From Henriciella marina DSM 19595 (GTDB lineage: Bacteria; Pseudomonadota; Alphaproteobacteria; Caulobacterales; Hyphomonadaceae): DNA of 64,000 nucleotides. Shown here one piece after another: positions 56,298-64,000 of this stretch. The DNA lies in assembly GCF_000376805.1 (NCBI RefSeq), contig NZ_AQXT01000002.1, forward strand, positions 744,001 to 808,000, given 5' to 3'. The notes under the pieces were generated by a model, which worked only from the letters and a program-made list of their open reading frames with translations, searched no databases and had not been told where the DNA came from. Position numbers and translations under genes: made by a program. How positions within the stretch are numbered: position 1 is the first letter of the stretch; every line of letters begins with the position of its first letter.

Positions 56298-56950
56298 GCC
56301 GGAACGTCACCGTCACACTGAAGCTCGCAACCTCGCTCGATGGCCGCATCGCGCTGTCGAACGGTGTCAGCCAGTGGATCACAAACAGCAAATCACGCGC
56401 CCGCGTTCACCAGATGCGCGCCGAGCATGACGCAGTCCTGGTCGGTGTCGGCACGGTGCTGGCAGATGATCCGCTTCTGACCGCGCGCACTGTTCCTGCG
56501 CCAGACACGCAACCGGCCCGTATTGTTGCTGACAGCAAACTACGCACGCCGCGTCAGTCGAGGCTGGTGGAATCAACTGGTCTCGGCAGGGTTATTCTGG
56601 CCCATGATGACCACGCCGACCCGTCACCGTTTGGAGCGACCGGCGCTGAAACCTGGGCCGTAGGCAGCGATGGAAGTCAAATCGATCTTAATGGTTTGCT
56701 CCGCCGCTGCGAAGCTGAAGGCTTCAATCGCATTTTCCTCGAGGGCGGCGGCACGCTGGCAGCCAGCTTCCTCGCTGCTGGTCTGGTCGACGTCCTCGCC
56801 TGGTTTCGCGCGCCCATTCTGATCGGCGGGGACGGCATTCCAGCCATCGGTCTGCTTGGGCTGGACCGCATGGAGCAAACCCGCCGCTGGTCGCTCACCG
56901 CACGGGAGGCATTCGATGACGACTGCCTTGAGCTCTGGACCCCGATCTGA
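56294..56950 (+). CDS. ribD: RibD C-terminal reductase domain protein (no deaminase domain)
   Basis: 218 residues. Only the NADPH-dependent reductase half of RibD is present: [39 protein letters not shown] and [17 protein letters not shown]. The zinc-dependent deaminase half (with its H-C-C motif) that precedes it in bifunctional RibD is absent, and the gene starts directly at GTG 56294 inside the end of nrdR. The deaminase step must be supplied elsewhere. The reductase role in riboflavin synthesis is supported by the following rib genes. Confidence 0.85.
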   Translation: MSRNVTVTLKLATSLDGRIALSNGVSQWITNSKSRARVHQMRAEHDAVLVGVGTVLADDPLLTARTVPAPDTQPARIVADSKLRTPRQSRLVESTGLGRVILAHDDHADPSPFGATGAETWAVGSDGSQIDLNGLLRRCEAEGFNRIFLEGGGTLAASFLAAGLVDVLAWFRAPILIGGDGIPAIGLLGLDRMEQTRRWSLTAREAFDDDCLELWTPI

Positions 56951-57039
56951 CGACTGCCCCCAAGTCAAATTGACCCAGCGAAAGTGATTGGTGCACCTGC
57001 AACCCATCCCTATATGGCCGTTGAGGAAGAGGAATAGAC

Positions 57040-57669
57040 ATGTTTACCGGTCTGGTTACCGACATTGGACGCGTTGAGAGCGTCGAGGACACGAACGGGC
57101 TGAGACGCCTCCGTGTGCGCTCACACTTTCCAGCAGACGACATTACGTTGGGCGCTTCCATCATGCATGCAGGGGTCTGCCTGACGGTTGTCGAGTTTGG
57201 CCCGGCCGAGGATGGTAGCTGGTTCGAGGTTGAGGCCGTCCCAGAAACGCTGTCTCTGACGACGCTCGGCGAGCTTGAGACCGGTTCACCTGTAAACCTT
57301 GAACTGTCACTCAGACTTGGCGACGAGCTCGGCGGCCATCTCGTCTATGGTCATGTCGACGGCCTCGGTGAGATCGTCTCGATTTCGGAAGAGGGTGACA
57401 GCTACCGTGTGCGCATCCGCCCGCCAACCAGCATCGCCCGCTACTTCGCGACCAAAGGTTCGGTAACAGTTAGCGGCGTGTCTCTCACCGTCGCAAAGGC
57501 TCATGAAGATGGCGACTTCGATGTCGCGATTATTCCCCATACCTGGCAAGTCACGACGCTGAGCGCATTACAGCCGGGCAGCAAAGTAAATCTTGAGGTC
57601 GACATGCTCGCGCGGTACGTCGCCCGGATGATCGGTGCAGACGCACCGGAGACCAAGGGTAAGGCATGA
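57040..57669 (+). CDS. ribE: Riboflavin synthase, alpha chain
   Basis: 209 residues with the tandem beta-barrel repeat of riboflavin synthase: MFTGLVTDIGRVESVE at the N-terminus, GASIMHAGVCLTVVE in the first barrel, and GSVTVSGVSLTVAKA in the second. It converts two 6,7-dimethyl-8-ribityllumazine molecules to riboflavin. GAGGAAGAGG precedes ATG 57040. Overlaps ribB by 4 bp (ATGA). No FMN riboswitch is seen upstream. Confidence 0.95.
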   Translation: MFTGLVTDIGRVESVEDTNGLRRLRVRSHFPADDITLGASIMHAGVCLTVVEFGPAEDGSWFEVEAVPETLSLTTLGELETGSPVNLELSLRLGDELGGHLVYGHVDGLGEIVSISEEGDSYRVRIRPPTSIARYFATKGSVTVSGVSLTVAKAHEDGDFDVAIIPHTWQVTTLSALQPGSKVNLEVDMLARYVARMIGADAPETKGKA

Positions 57670-58793
57670 GCGGCGACCTCCACCACGCAATTTCTTCCAT
57701 CGATGAAATCATCGAGGACGCTCGCAATGGGCGCATGTTTATTCTCGTTGATGCGGAAGACCGCGAGAATGAGGGCGACCTTGTCATCCCGGCAAGCTTT
57801 GCGACCCCTGAAGCGGTCAACTTCATGGCGAAGTTCGGCCGCGGCCTGATCTGCCTCTCCATGACGAAGGAGCGGGCTCGCACGCTAAACCTCGACATGA
57901 TGGCGCGTGACAACCGCGAAAGCATGCAGACGGCCTTCACCGTCTCGATCGAAGCAAAAGACGGCGTCACGACCGGTATTTCTGCGGCAGATCGCGCCCG
58001 GACCGTCGCTGTTGCAATCGACCCGACCAAGGATCACCACGATATCGTCTCACCGGGCCATGTCTTTCCACTGATCGCGCGCGATGGCGGCACGCTCGTC
58101 AGGGCAGGGCATACTGAAGCGGCTGTCGATCTCTCTCGCATGGCGGGCCTCTATCCAGCTGGCGTGATCTGCGAAATCATGAATGATGACGGGACGATGG
58201 CCCGACTTCCTGAACTGGTTTCCTTTGCCCAGCTTCATGGTCTCAAGATCGGCACGATCGCAGATCTTATCGCCTGGCGCCGCAAGAATGACCGCTATCT
58301 GGAGCGGCGCGTAGAAGCCCCGCTCGACAGTGAGTATGGCGATGGCTTCAAGACGGTCGTCTTCCGTAACTCGCTGGACAATTCCGAGCACATCGCCGTA
58401 GTCCACGGCACGATCAGCCCTGACGAGACGGTTCTTGTGCGCGTCCATCGGACCGATGTTCTGTCGGACATTCTAGGCCAGAAAGGCCCCCGCGCAAACC
58501 TTGTCGAAAAGGCAATGAAGATCATTGCTGAGTCCGATGAGCCAGGCGTGGTTGTCTTCGTCAACACGATGCGCCCCAACTCGATCGCGTCGCGTCTCGG
58601 CCTTAAAACCTCCGAGGACGATGATGGTCACATGCCGCTTCGCGAGTACGGTGTCGGCGCGCAGATCCTGCGTGAGCTCGGCGTCCGGAAAATGACCTTT
58701 CTCTCAGACACCAAGCCGACACGCGTGGCTGGCCTTGAAGGCTATGGCATGCAAATCGAAGGCTGGCGAACCCTTACGGACGGAAACTCCTGA
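57666..58793 (+). CDS. ribB: 3,4-dihydroxy-2-butanone-4-phosphate synthase with a degenerate GTP cyclohydrolase II-like tail (RibBX type)
   Basis: 375 residues. The N-terminal 200 form a complete DHBP synthase (VDAEDRENEGDLVIPA, DIVSPGHVFPLIARDGG, GHTEAAVDLSRMAG, GVICEIMNDDG). The C-terminal 170 resemble GTP cyclohydrolase II, but where the zinc-binding cysteines are expected the sequence reads VLVRVHRTDVLSDILGQKG, with no Cys. That domain is therefore not a working cyclohydrolase. Such RibBX proteins are known in alphaproteobacteria; a separate RibA is needed. The 3' end shares one base with the ribH ATG (TGATG). Confidence 0.93.
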   Translation: MSGDLHHAISSIDEIIEDARNGRMFILVDAEDRENEGDLVIPASFATPEAVNFMAKFGRGLICLSMTKERARTLNLDMMARDNRESMQTAFTVSIEAKDGVTTGISAADRARTVAVAIDPTKDHHDIVSPGHVFPLIARDGGTLVRAGHTEAAVDLSRMAGLYPAGVICEIMNDDGTMARLPELVSFAQLHGLKIGTIADLIAWRRKNDRYLERRVEAPLDSEYGDGFKTVVFRNSLDNSEHIAVVHGTISPDETVLVRVHRTDVLSDILGQKGPRANLVEKAMKIIAESDEPGVVVFVNTMRPNSIASRLGLKTSEDDDGHMPLREYGVGAQILRELGVRKMTFLSDTKPTRVAGLEGYGMQIEGWRTLTDGNS

Positions 58794-59221
58794 TGCCCCA
58801 CCGCATTCTCGTCGCGACCTCGCGCTATTACGATCACATCTCTCGCGAAATGGAAGCGGGCGTTGCCGAAACACTCGCCGATGAGGACGTCTCCCTGGAA
58901 ACCATCGAAGTGCCTGGTGCATTTGAAGTCCCAGGCATCATCGCCATGGCGGCCGACAGTGGCCGGTTTGATGGCTATATTGCGCTTGGCTGCGTCATTC
59001 GCGGTGAGACCAGCCATTATGACTATGTCTGCGGTGAGAGTGCCCGCGGTCTGATGACCCTCGCTGTCGAGCGGCGCCTCGCCATCGGCTACGGTATCCT
59101 GACGGTCGAAAACGAAGCGCAGGCGCTGGAACGCGCGGACCGCAAACGCAAGAACAAGGGCCGCGATGCTGCAATCGCCTGCCTTGAAATGTTGAAGCTC
59201 CGCAAGAAGTTTGTGGGATGA
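58793..59221 (+). CDS. ribH: 6,7-dimethyl-8-ribityllumazine synthase
   Basis: 142 residues. It joins the DHBP product of RibB with the pyrimidine from the RibD branch. Motifs are VATSRYYDHISREMEAGV, VPGAFEVPGIIAMAADSGRFDGYIALGCVIRGETSHYDYVCGES-type sequence with the catalytic His, and YGILTVENEAQALERA. It is co-translated with ribB and nusB (ATGA overlap at 59218-59221), the classical rib-nusB arrangement. Confidence 0.96.
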   Translation: MPHRILVATSRYYDHISREMEAGVAETLADEDVSLETIEVPGAFEVPGIIAMAADSGRFDGYIALGCVIRGETSHYDYVCGESARGLMTLAVERRLAIGYGILTVENEAQALERADRKRKNKGRDAAIACLEMLKLRKKFVG

Positions 59222-59694
59222 GCGACGCTCAGAAACTCCCCTTTGAAGTTATTCGCGCGCGCCGGGCTGGCGCCCGCCTGGCGGCTGTGCAGGCGCTCTA
59301 TCAGATGGAACAGACAGGCCGCGGTGCCAGCGCCGTCATCCGTGAGTTCATGGAAGACCGTCTGGGCTTCGGCCCGGATGAGGAGCCTGTCGAGGAAGCC
59401 GACCCCGATCTCTTCAAGGAAATCCTGAAAGCGACCGTCGAGCACCAGAGTGCCATCGACAGCGCGATCCTGAAGCGGCTCAACAAGGGCTGGAAGCTTG
59501 CCCGCCTCGACTCCACCACGCGCGCTATTCTTCGCGCAGCGACGGCAGAGTTCATTGCGCACCGCGAACTTTCGCGCGCCGTGGTGATCGACGAGTACGT
59601 ATCGCTCGCGCATGACTTTTTCGAATCATCCGAAGCAAATTTCGTGAACGCGGTTCTGGACAATATCGGCCGGGACGTCAGGCCAGAGGAGTAG
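59218..59694 (+). CDS. nusB: Transcription antitermination factor NusB
   Basis: 158 residues, all helical. The N-terminal RRAGARLAAVQALYQMEQTGRG and the C-terminal TTRAILRAATAEFIAHRELSRAVVIDEYVSLAHDFFESSEANFVNAVLDNI-type sequence are the NusB hallmarks. NusB acts with NusE on boxA in rRNA operons. It overlaps ribH by 4 bp and precedes thiL by 6 bp. Confidence 0.95.
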   Translation: MSDAQKLPFEVIRARRAGARLAAVQALYQMEQTGRGASAVIREFMEDRLGFGPDEEPVEEADPDLFKEILKATVEHQSAIDSAILKRLNKGWKLARLDSTTRAILRAATAEFIAHRELSRAVVIDEYVSLAHDFFESSEANFVNAVLDNIGRDVRPEE

Positions 59695-59700
59695 GGCGCA

Positions 59701-60630
59701 ATGAGCGAGTTCGACTGGATCGACCGCTATCTTCGCCCGCTCGCCACTGCTCCCGGCGCGCACAATCTCAAGAATGATGTCGCGACGCTGAGCGACAGTG
59801 TGGGCGCGACGATCGCGACAATGGATACGATTGTCGAAGGCGTACACTTTCTTTCCAGCGACCCCATAGAGACGGTCGGCAAGAAACTCCTGCGCGTGAA
59901 CGTCTCGGATATTCTCTGCAAAGGCGCTTTGCCCAAAGATGCGTTGCTGTCCGTCGCTTTGCCCAATGATTTCACCGAAGAAAGTTTTGCGACTTTCTGC
60001 AGGGGACTCGGCGCCGACCTCGTAGAATGGGGCGTTACCCTCCTGGGCGGTGACACTGTGCGAACGCCAGGTCCCCTCACGCTGACCATCACATTGACGG
60101 GCACGTGCCTCGCTGCCGGGCCCGTCGAGAGAAGCGGCGCCCAGCCAGGCGATGTTCTTTGCGTGACCGGCGAAATCGGTCATGGAGGCCTGGGGCTTAC
60201 CGATGCGAAGGCCGGGCGCCCATCGACCCATGCGGATCATTACAGGGTACCCCGGCTGCCGGGCGTAGAGGTCGCTGACCTCGTAGCCTGCTTTGCCAGC
60301 GCCTCGATCGACGTCTCCGATGGGCTTCTATCCGATACTGCCCTTATTGCTGAACAGAGCAGGGTGGCTGTTTCGCTCCAACTCAGCGATGTGCCTTATG
60401 CAGCCCCCGTTTCAACTGCAGAAGACGCGATCAATCTGGCAACCTCCGGCGACGACTATCAGACGCTTTTCACGGTGCCGCCTTCTGATTTAGAGGCGTG
60501 CTTGGAGCGGGCGGATGAAAGCGGCCTCTCTGTCACCGTAATCGGACAAGTGCGTACCGGCAGCGAGGTTGAGCTTCGTTTTCAGGACGAGATCTTCGAG
60601 ACGCCGACGCGCTCAGGCTATTCACACTAA
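59701..60630 (+). CDS. thiL: Thiamine-monophosphate kinase
   Basis: 309 residues. It phosphorylates ThMP to the active cofactor ThDP, which the PDH E1 in this window uses. PurM-like fold: ATMDTIVEGVHFLSSD (metal-binding Asp), VNVSDILCKGALPKDALLSVALP, WGVTLLGGDTVRTPG, CVTGEIGHGGLGL and ASIDVSDGLLSDTALIAEQS. Order nusB-thiL-hppA is common in alphaproteobacteria. Confidence 0.94.
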   Translation: MSEFDWIDRYLRPLATAPGAHNLKNDVATLSDSVGATIATMDTIVEGVHFLSSDPIETVGKKLLRVNVSDILCKGALPKDALLSVALPNDFTEESFATFCRGLGADLVEWGVTLLGGDTVRTPGPLTLTITLTGTCLAAGPVERSGAQPGDVLCVTGEIGHGGLGLTDAKAGRPSTHADHYRVPRLPGVEVADLVACFASASIDVSDGLLSDTALIAEQSRVAVSLQLSDVPYAAPVSTAEDAINLATSGDDYQTLFTVPPSDLEACLERADESGLSVTVIGQVRTGSEVELRFQDEIFETPTRSGYSH

Positions 60631-60718
60631 ACCGACGTTAAGCGCCTCCCGCTTCCACTCGAAGTTTCTTGCTAATCGCGGCAGGGTTTGGCACTCCTGA
60701 ATCCACAAATGGGGAGGT

Positions 60719-60737
60719 TTGATTCCGCGCGAATCAA
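60719..60737. promoter_or_regulatory. 19-bp perfect inverted repeat in the hppA leader
   Basis: TTGATTC, a 5-base CGCGC centre and GAATCAA form a perfect 7-bp inverted repeat ending 32 bp before the hppA ATG. The half-sites TTGAT and ATCAA resemble FNR/FixK half-sites, but they are 9 bp apart here instead of 4, so an FNR-type site is unlikely. It could be an operator or an mRNA hairpin. Confidence 0.35.
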
Positions 60738-60769
60738 GCTCCGAAAATATAAGGGAGGAAGGGCAAAAC

Positions 60770-62923
60770 ATGACCCTATGGTATTATATCGCACTCGCGG
60801 CGGGCATCGTCGCAGTGCTCTATGGCTGGCTTCAGTCGCGCTCGATCATGAGCGCTGATGCTGGCTCGGACCGCATGAAAGAAATCGCGTCGGCGATCCA
60901 GGAAGGCGCAAACGCCTATCTCAAACGCCAGTATACGACAATTGCGATGGTCGGCGTCGTCGTCACGATTGGCCTCGCCATCGCATTCCGTGGCTGGGAA
61001 GTGCCTCTTGGCTTTGTCATCGGCGCAGTCCTGTCAGGCGCTGCGGGCTTCATCGGGATGAAAGTCTCGGTTCAGGCGAACGTCCGCACGACGCAGGCCT
61101 CCAGCATCAGCCTCGCCAAGGGGCTCGATATGGCCTTCAAGTCCGGTGCGGTCACCGGACTTCTGGTCGTCGGTCTCGCCCTGATTGGTGTCGTTGCCTA
61201 TTACGGCCTTCTGACAGGCTTTGAAGGCTATGTGGACGGTGAGCGGACGGTCGTTGACGGTCTCGTTGCGCTCGGCTTCGGGGCTTCCCTGATTTCGATC
61301 TTCGCCCGTCTCGGCGGCGGTATCTTCACCAAGGGTGCGGACGTCGGTGGCGACATGGTCGGTAAGGTCGAAGCCGGCATTCCGGAAGATGACCCGCGCA
61401 ATGCTGCAACGATTGCTGATAATGTCGGTGATAATGTCGGCGACTGCGCAGGCATGGCGGCTGACCTTTTCGAAACCTATGCCGTGACGATCGTCGCGAC
61501 CATGGTTCTCAGTGCGATCTACTTTGGCGCCTTGCCATATATCGGTTCCATCATGCTGCTGCCGCTCGCCATCTGTGCGGTCTGCATCGTGGCCTCGATT
61601 ATCGGCACCTTCTTCGTGAGGCTCGGCAAGGGCTCCACGAACATCATGGGGGCGCTCTATAAGGGTCTCATCGTAACCGGCATCTTTTCACTGATCGGTC
61701 TTGCTGCCGCGATCTATTTCGTGCTGCCAGCAGGCTTCGGCGTGCTCGAGGGTGCGGGTGGCGCATCCATCGGTGTCGCTGTCGGCGCGCTGACCGGTAT
61801 GGACCTTTTCGTCTGCGGTGCAGCAGGTCTGGTCGTCACGGCCCTTATTGTCGTGATCACCGAATACTATACCGGCACCGCCTACCGCCCGGTTCGTTCG
61901 GTCGCCAAATCATCGGAGTCGGGACACGGCACGAATGTGATCCAGGGTCTGGCGGTCTCGCTGGAGTCCACCGCGCTGCCTGCCATCACGATCATCGCAG
62001 GTATCATCGTCACCTACAACTTCGCGGGTCTTTACGGCATCGCGATCGCGACGACCACAATGCTGGCGCTTGCCGGCATGATCATCGCGCTCGATGCATT
62101 CGGTCCGGTGACCGACAATGCTGGCGGTATTGCTGAAATGGCAGAGCTTCCACCGGAAGTCCGGGAAACGACGGACGCGCTGGACGCCGTTGGCAACACC
62201 ACCAAAGCGGTGACCAAGGGCTATGCCATCGGTTCTGCCGGCCTCGGTGCGCTTGTTCTGTTTGCGGCCTACAATGCCGACTTGCAGTACTTCACCGAAA
62301 ACGCCGTCGAAGGCAGCTTCTTTGCCAATGTCGGCGCGGTGAACTTCTCGATCGCCAACCCTTACGTCGTCGTAGGTCTGCTGTTTGGTGGCCTGCTGCC
62401 ATTCCTGTTCGGTGGCATGTCGATGATGGCGGTTGGACGTGCGGCGCAGGCTGTGGTCGAGGAAGTCCGTCGCCAGTTCCGTGAGATGCCAGGCATCATG
62501 AAAGGCGAGGTTCGCCCTGACTATGGGCGTGCTGTCGATATCCTTACCACCGCAGCGATCAAGGAAATGATTGTCCCATCACTGCTGCCAGTGCTCTCGC
62601 CGATCGTTCTGTTCCTTGTGATCTGGCCAATTGCAGGCCCAGCATCTGCGCTCGCAGCTGTCGGCGCCATGTTGCTCGGTGTCATTGTGACGGGTCTCTT
62701 CGTCGCGATTTCCATGACATCAGGGGGCGGCGCATGGGACAATGCGAAGAAGTATATAGAAGATGGCAACCATGGCGGCAAAGGCTCAGAGGCTCACAAG
62801 GCCGCTGTGACTGGCGACACCGTTGGTGACCCGTACAAGGATACTGCTGGCCCGGCCGTGAACCCGATGATCAAGATCACGAACATCGTGGCCTTGCTCA
62901 TGCTGGCCATGCTGGCGCACTAG
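60770..62923 (+). CDS. hppA: Membrane-bound proton-translocating pyrophosphatase, potassium-independent type
   Basis: 717 residues, about 16 membrane helices. It couples pyrophosphate hydrolysis to proton export. Pyrophosphate-binding loops are present: [20 protein letters not shown] and [21 protein letters not shown]-type sequence, the [14 protein letters not shown] loop, [16 protein letters not shown] and [10 protein letters not shown] near the C-terminus. GNTTK at residues 475-479 has Lys (K479) where potassium-dependent enzymes have Ala, so the potassium-independent class is expected. Start ATG 60770 has AAGGGAGGAAGGG upstream. It ends in a strong terminator. Confidence 0.95.
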   Translation: MTLWYYIALAAGIVAVLYGWLQSRSIMSADAGSDRMKEIASAIQEGANAYLKRQYTTIAMVGVVVTIGLAIAFRGWEVPLGFVIGAVLSGAAGFIGMKVSVQANVRTTQASSISLAKGLDMAFKSGAVTGLLVVGLALIGVVAYYGLLTGFEGYVDGERTVVDGLVALGFGASLISIFARLGGGIFTKGADVGGDMVGKVEAGIPEDDPRNAATIADNVGDNVGDCAGMAADLFETYAVTIVATMVLSAIYFGALPYIGSIMLLPLAICAVCIVASIIGTFFVRLGKGSTNIMGALYKGLIVTGIFSLIGLAAAIYFVLPAGFGVLEGAGGASIGVAVGALTGMDLFVCGAAGLVVTALIVVITEYYTGTAYRPVRSVAKSSESGHGTNVIQGLAVSLESTALPAITIIAGIIVTYNFAGLYGIAIATTTMLALAGMIIALDAFGPVTDNAGGIAEMAELPPEVRETTDALDAVGNTTKAVTKGYAIGSAGLGALVLFAAYNADLQYFTENAVEGSFFANVGAVNFSIANPYVVVGLLFGGLLPFLFGGMSMMAVGRAAQAVVEEVRRQFREMPGIMKGEVRPDYGRAVDILTTAAIKEMIVPSLLPVLSPIVLFLVIWPIAGPASALAAVGAMLLGVIVTGLFVAISMTSGGGAWDNAKKYIEDGNHGGKGSEAHKAAVTGDTVGDPYKDTAGPAVNPMIKITNIVALLMLAMLAH

Positions 62924-62946
62924 GGCTTCGGCCACTCAAGACAAAG

Positions 62947-62979
62947 AAAAGCCCCGGCCAATCTGGCCGGGGCTTTTTT
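62947..62979 (+). terminator. Rho-independent terminator after hppA
   Basis: GCCCCGGCCA (62951-62960) pairs perfectly with TGGCCGGGGC (62964-62973) around a 3-nt ATC loop, extended by the preceding AAAA pairing with TTTT, and followed by six T residues. It begins 24 bp after the hppA stop. Because the stem is flanked by A-run and T-run it could act in both directions, also for bamE. Confidence 0.93.
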
Positions 62980-63025
62980 GTTCGGGATAAATGAAACTGG
63001 CGATCAGACGCGCCCACATCACAGA

Positions 63026-63508
63026 CTATTGGGGACGACGACCTGTCGGGTTGCCAGGCGTCGCTTCGTTTGTCTGCGGCAGCACAGAACGACCGACATT
63101 GCCGAATATCTGCTCCCAGAGGCCAAGTTCACGGCCACGGGTAGGCGTTTCGCGCGACGCATAGTTGATGACGCGGCCATCATTCTGATCGTATTCAAGC
63201 ACCTCTTCAACGACATCCTCGTCGCTGAACCGGATCGCTGTGACGGTACGTGTCGAGATTTCCGGACGATAGAAAGCAAAACGCTCCTGGACCGTCGTGA
63301 TGTACATCCAGGTGTTCTCGTCGAAGACGCTGCTTGTCGAAGGTGAACCAAGCTGGGCCAATACGGTCGAGCGCGTATCAATGCCAGGCGTGATCTGGTT
63401 GGGAGCAACTTCGTCAGGGGCATAGCCATGATAGGCTTTGACCGGGGAAATGCAGCCCGCTGTTATGCAGGCCAGTGCCACGCTCGCAAGAATGGTACGA
63501 TGTGCCAT
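63026..63508 (-). CDS. bamE: Outer membrane assembly factor BamE (SmpA/OmlA family)
   Basis: 160 residues. An N-terminal lipoprotein-type signal (ILASVALACITAGC, Cys 19, weak lipobox) precedes a single SmpA/OmlA domain: PNQITPGIDTRSTVLAQLGSPSTSSVF, TWMYITTVQERFAFYRPEISTRTV and a C-terminal LWEQIFGNVGRSVLP. BamE supports the BamA machine that inserts outer-membrane beta-barrels. It is divergent from a cytochrome bc1 assembly chaperone gene, a pairing seen in other alphaproteobacteria. The hppA terminator lies just beyond its 3' end. Confidence 0.9.
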   Translation of the reverse strand: MAHRTILASVALACITAGCISPVKAYHGYAPDEVAPNQITPGIDTRSTVLAQLGSPSTSSVFDENTWMYITTVQERFAFYRPEISTRTVTAIRFSDEDVVEEVLEYDQNDGRVINYASRETPTRGRELGLWEQIFGNVGRSVLPQTNEATPGNPTGRRPQ

Positions 63509-63578
63509 AAACAGTTCCTTTCACTCCCAATTCGCTTACAGGGCACTGCAGGCAATTGGCAAGTTACAGAGCGCAGAT

Positions 63579-64000
63579 ATGCAACGGCTCCGAAACCTTT
63601 TCACAAGCCAGAAATCGCGAGATCGCAGCGAAGCTGCAAAGCGCCTTCATAAGGATGTGACGGCCCGCTCCCGGGCTCCGCGCCTCTATGGCGGCAACGC
63701 GCTTGAGGACACGATTGAAGGCCGCACAAATTGTATAGCCTTGTTCGCCGGACTGGTGACGGGACGTCTCGCGGCCATTGGCCCGGAAGGGCAGGCACTA
63801 TCGAGCCGCCTGACAGACAGCATCTTCGACGAAATAGATGCAGGCCTCCGGGAAACAGGGGTCGGGGACGCGTCAATCGCCCGCAAGGTCCGAAAAATCG
63901 GGGAAAGATTCGTCGGGCTGGGCATCGCCGTCAACGAAGCTTTTGCTGGCAACAATATCGAGAGCGACCTTGCATCCATGATCGAGCGCAATGGCCTTGC
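63579..64000 (+). CDS. Ubiquinol-cytochrome c chaperone family protein (CBP3-like), truncated by window edge
   Basis: From ATG 63579 an open frame runs to the window end (140 residues, no stop). It begins MQRLRNLFTSQKSRDRSEAA and contains APRLYGGNALEDTIEGRTNCIALFAGLV, DSIFDEIDAGLRETGVGD and KVRKIGERFVGLGIAVNEAF, which match the helical ubiquinol-cytochrome c chaperone domain (Cbp3 in yeast, where it helps assemble cytochrome b). The C-terminal end and any following gene lie outside. Divergent from bamE with a 70-bp gap. Confidence 0.85.
   Translation, partial: MQRLRNLFTSQKSRDRSEAAKRLHKDVTARSRAPRLYGGNALEDTIEGRTNCIALFAGLVTGRLAAIGPEGQALSSRLTDSIFDEIDAGLRETGVGDASIARKVRKIGERFVGLGIAVNEAFAGNNIESDLASMIERNGL

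Noticed and set aside
56951-57039. FMN riboswitch between ribD and ribE
   Set aside because: The gap is only 89 bp and shows none of the conserved RFN-element sequence.
60690-60712. TGGCAC in the hppA upstream region as a possible sigma-54 promoter
   Set aside because: The -12 TTGC element is not found at the needed spacing after TGGCAC.
60719-60737. FNR/FixK-type site upstream of hppA
   Set aside because: The half-sites TTGAT and ATCAA are 9 bp apart instead of 4; it is kept only as a generic inverted repeat.

Overview
The window is chromosomal DNA of a high-GC alphaproteobacterium. Pointers are: C4-pathway 5-aminolevulinate synthase (hemA), the dusB-ntrBC-ntrYX-trkA-hfq-hflX order, fused IspDF, a lipoylated E1 beta in the pyruvate dehydrogenase operon, a RibB with a degenerate GTP cyclohydrolase II-like tail, and a BamE / ubiquinol-cytochrome c chaperone divergent pair. 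Gene content and order suggest a Caulobacterales or Hyphomonadaceae-like marine bacterium; the family-level placement is inference. Genes are packed tightly, with many 1-4 bp overlaps. I see no IS element, prophage, CRISPR array, tRNA or rRNA, and no gene-free stretch above 300 bp.

Layout. 1-2587 (minus): ppiD then trpE (cut by the window edge). 2675-7724: tpiA, secG, pyrG, rpmF, eno, ftsB-like. 7794-13423: pyruvate dehydrogenase operon pdhA, pdhB, a DUF5076 gene, pdhC, lpdA. 13496-16457: pdeM, an MscS channel, a small membrane protein and a 2,4-dienoyl-CoA-reductase-like SDR. 16462-19577 (minus): a three-gene cassette of secreted retropepsin-like protease, inactive transglutaminase fused to a 7TM region, and RimK-like ATP-grasp ligase. 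19672-21243 (minus): an Aas-like acyl-CoA/ACP synthetase, divergent from lipA and a COQ10/RatA gene. 22817-24463 (minus): pncC and ispDF. 24574-36136: dusB, ntrB, ntrC, ntrY, ntrX, trkA, trkH, hfq, hflX. 36133-39304: tyrS (minus), anmK (plus) and an alpha/beta hydrolase (minus). 39427-47420: suf operon with two cysteine desulfurases and two unrecognised genes inserted between sufB and sufC. 47427-48014 (minus): an orphan secreted protein. 48301-51364: yajC, secD, secF. 51372-52136 (minus): nadK. 52240-54394: class II aldolase and hemA with a strong terminator. 54515-62979: glyA, nrdR, ribD (reductase only), ribE, ribBX, ribH, nusB, thiL, hppA and a strong terminator. 63026-64000: bamE (minus) and a partial cytochrome bc1 assembly chaperone (plus).

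Functionally the window joins central metabolism (triosephosphate isomerase, enolase, PDH, lipoate synthesis), cofactor building (Fe-S, riboflavin, thiamine, heme, NADP, isoprenoids), protein export (SecG, YajC, SecD, SecF, PpiD, BamE) and nitrogen/redox signalling (NtrBC, NtrYX). The best candidate for a poorly described system is the retropepsin / inactive transglutaminase-7TM / ATP-grasp ligase cassette. Other points of note: NtrC and NtrX both lack the sigma-54 GAFTGA loop, E2 has lost the Asp of its HxxxDG motif, the riboflavin operon lacks a deaminase and a canonical GTP cyclohydrolase II, and two genes of unknown role sit inside the suf operon.
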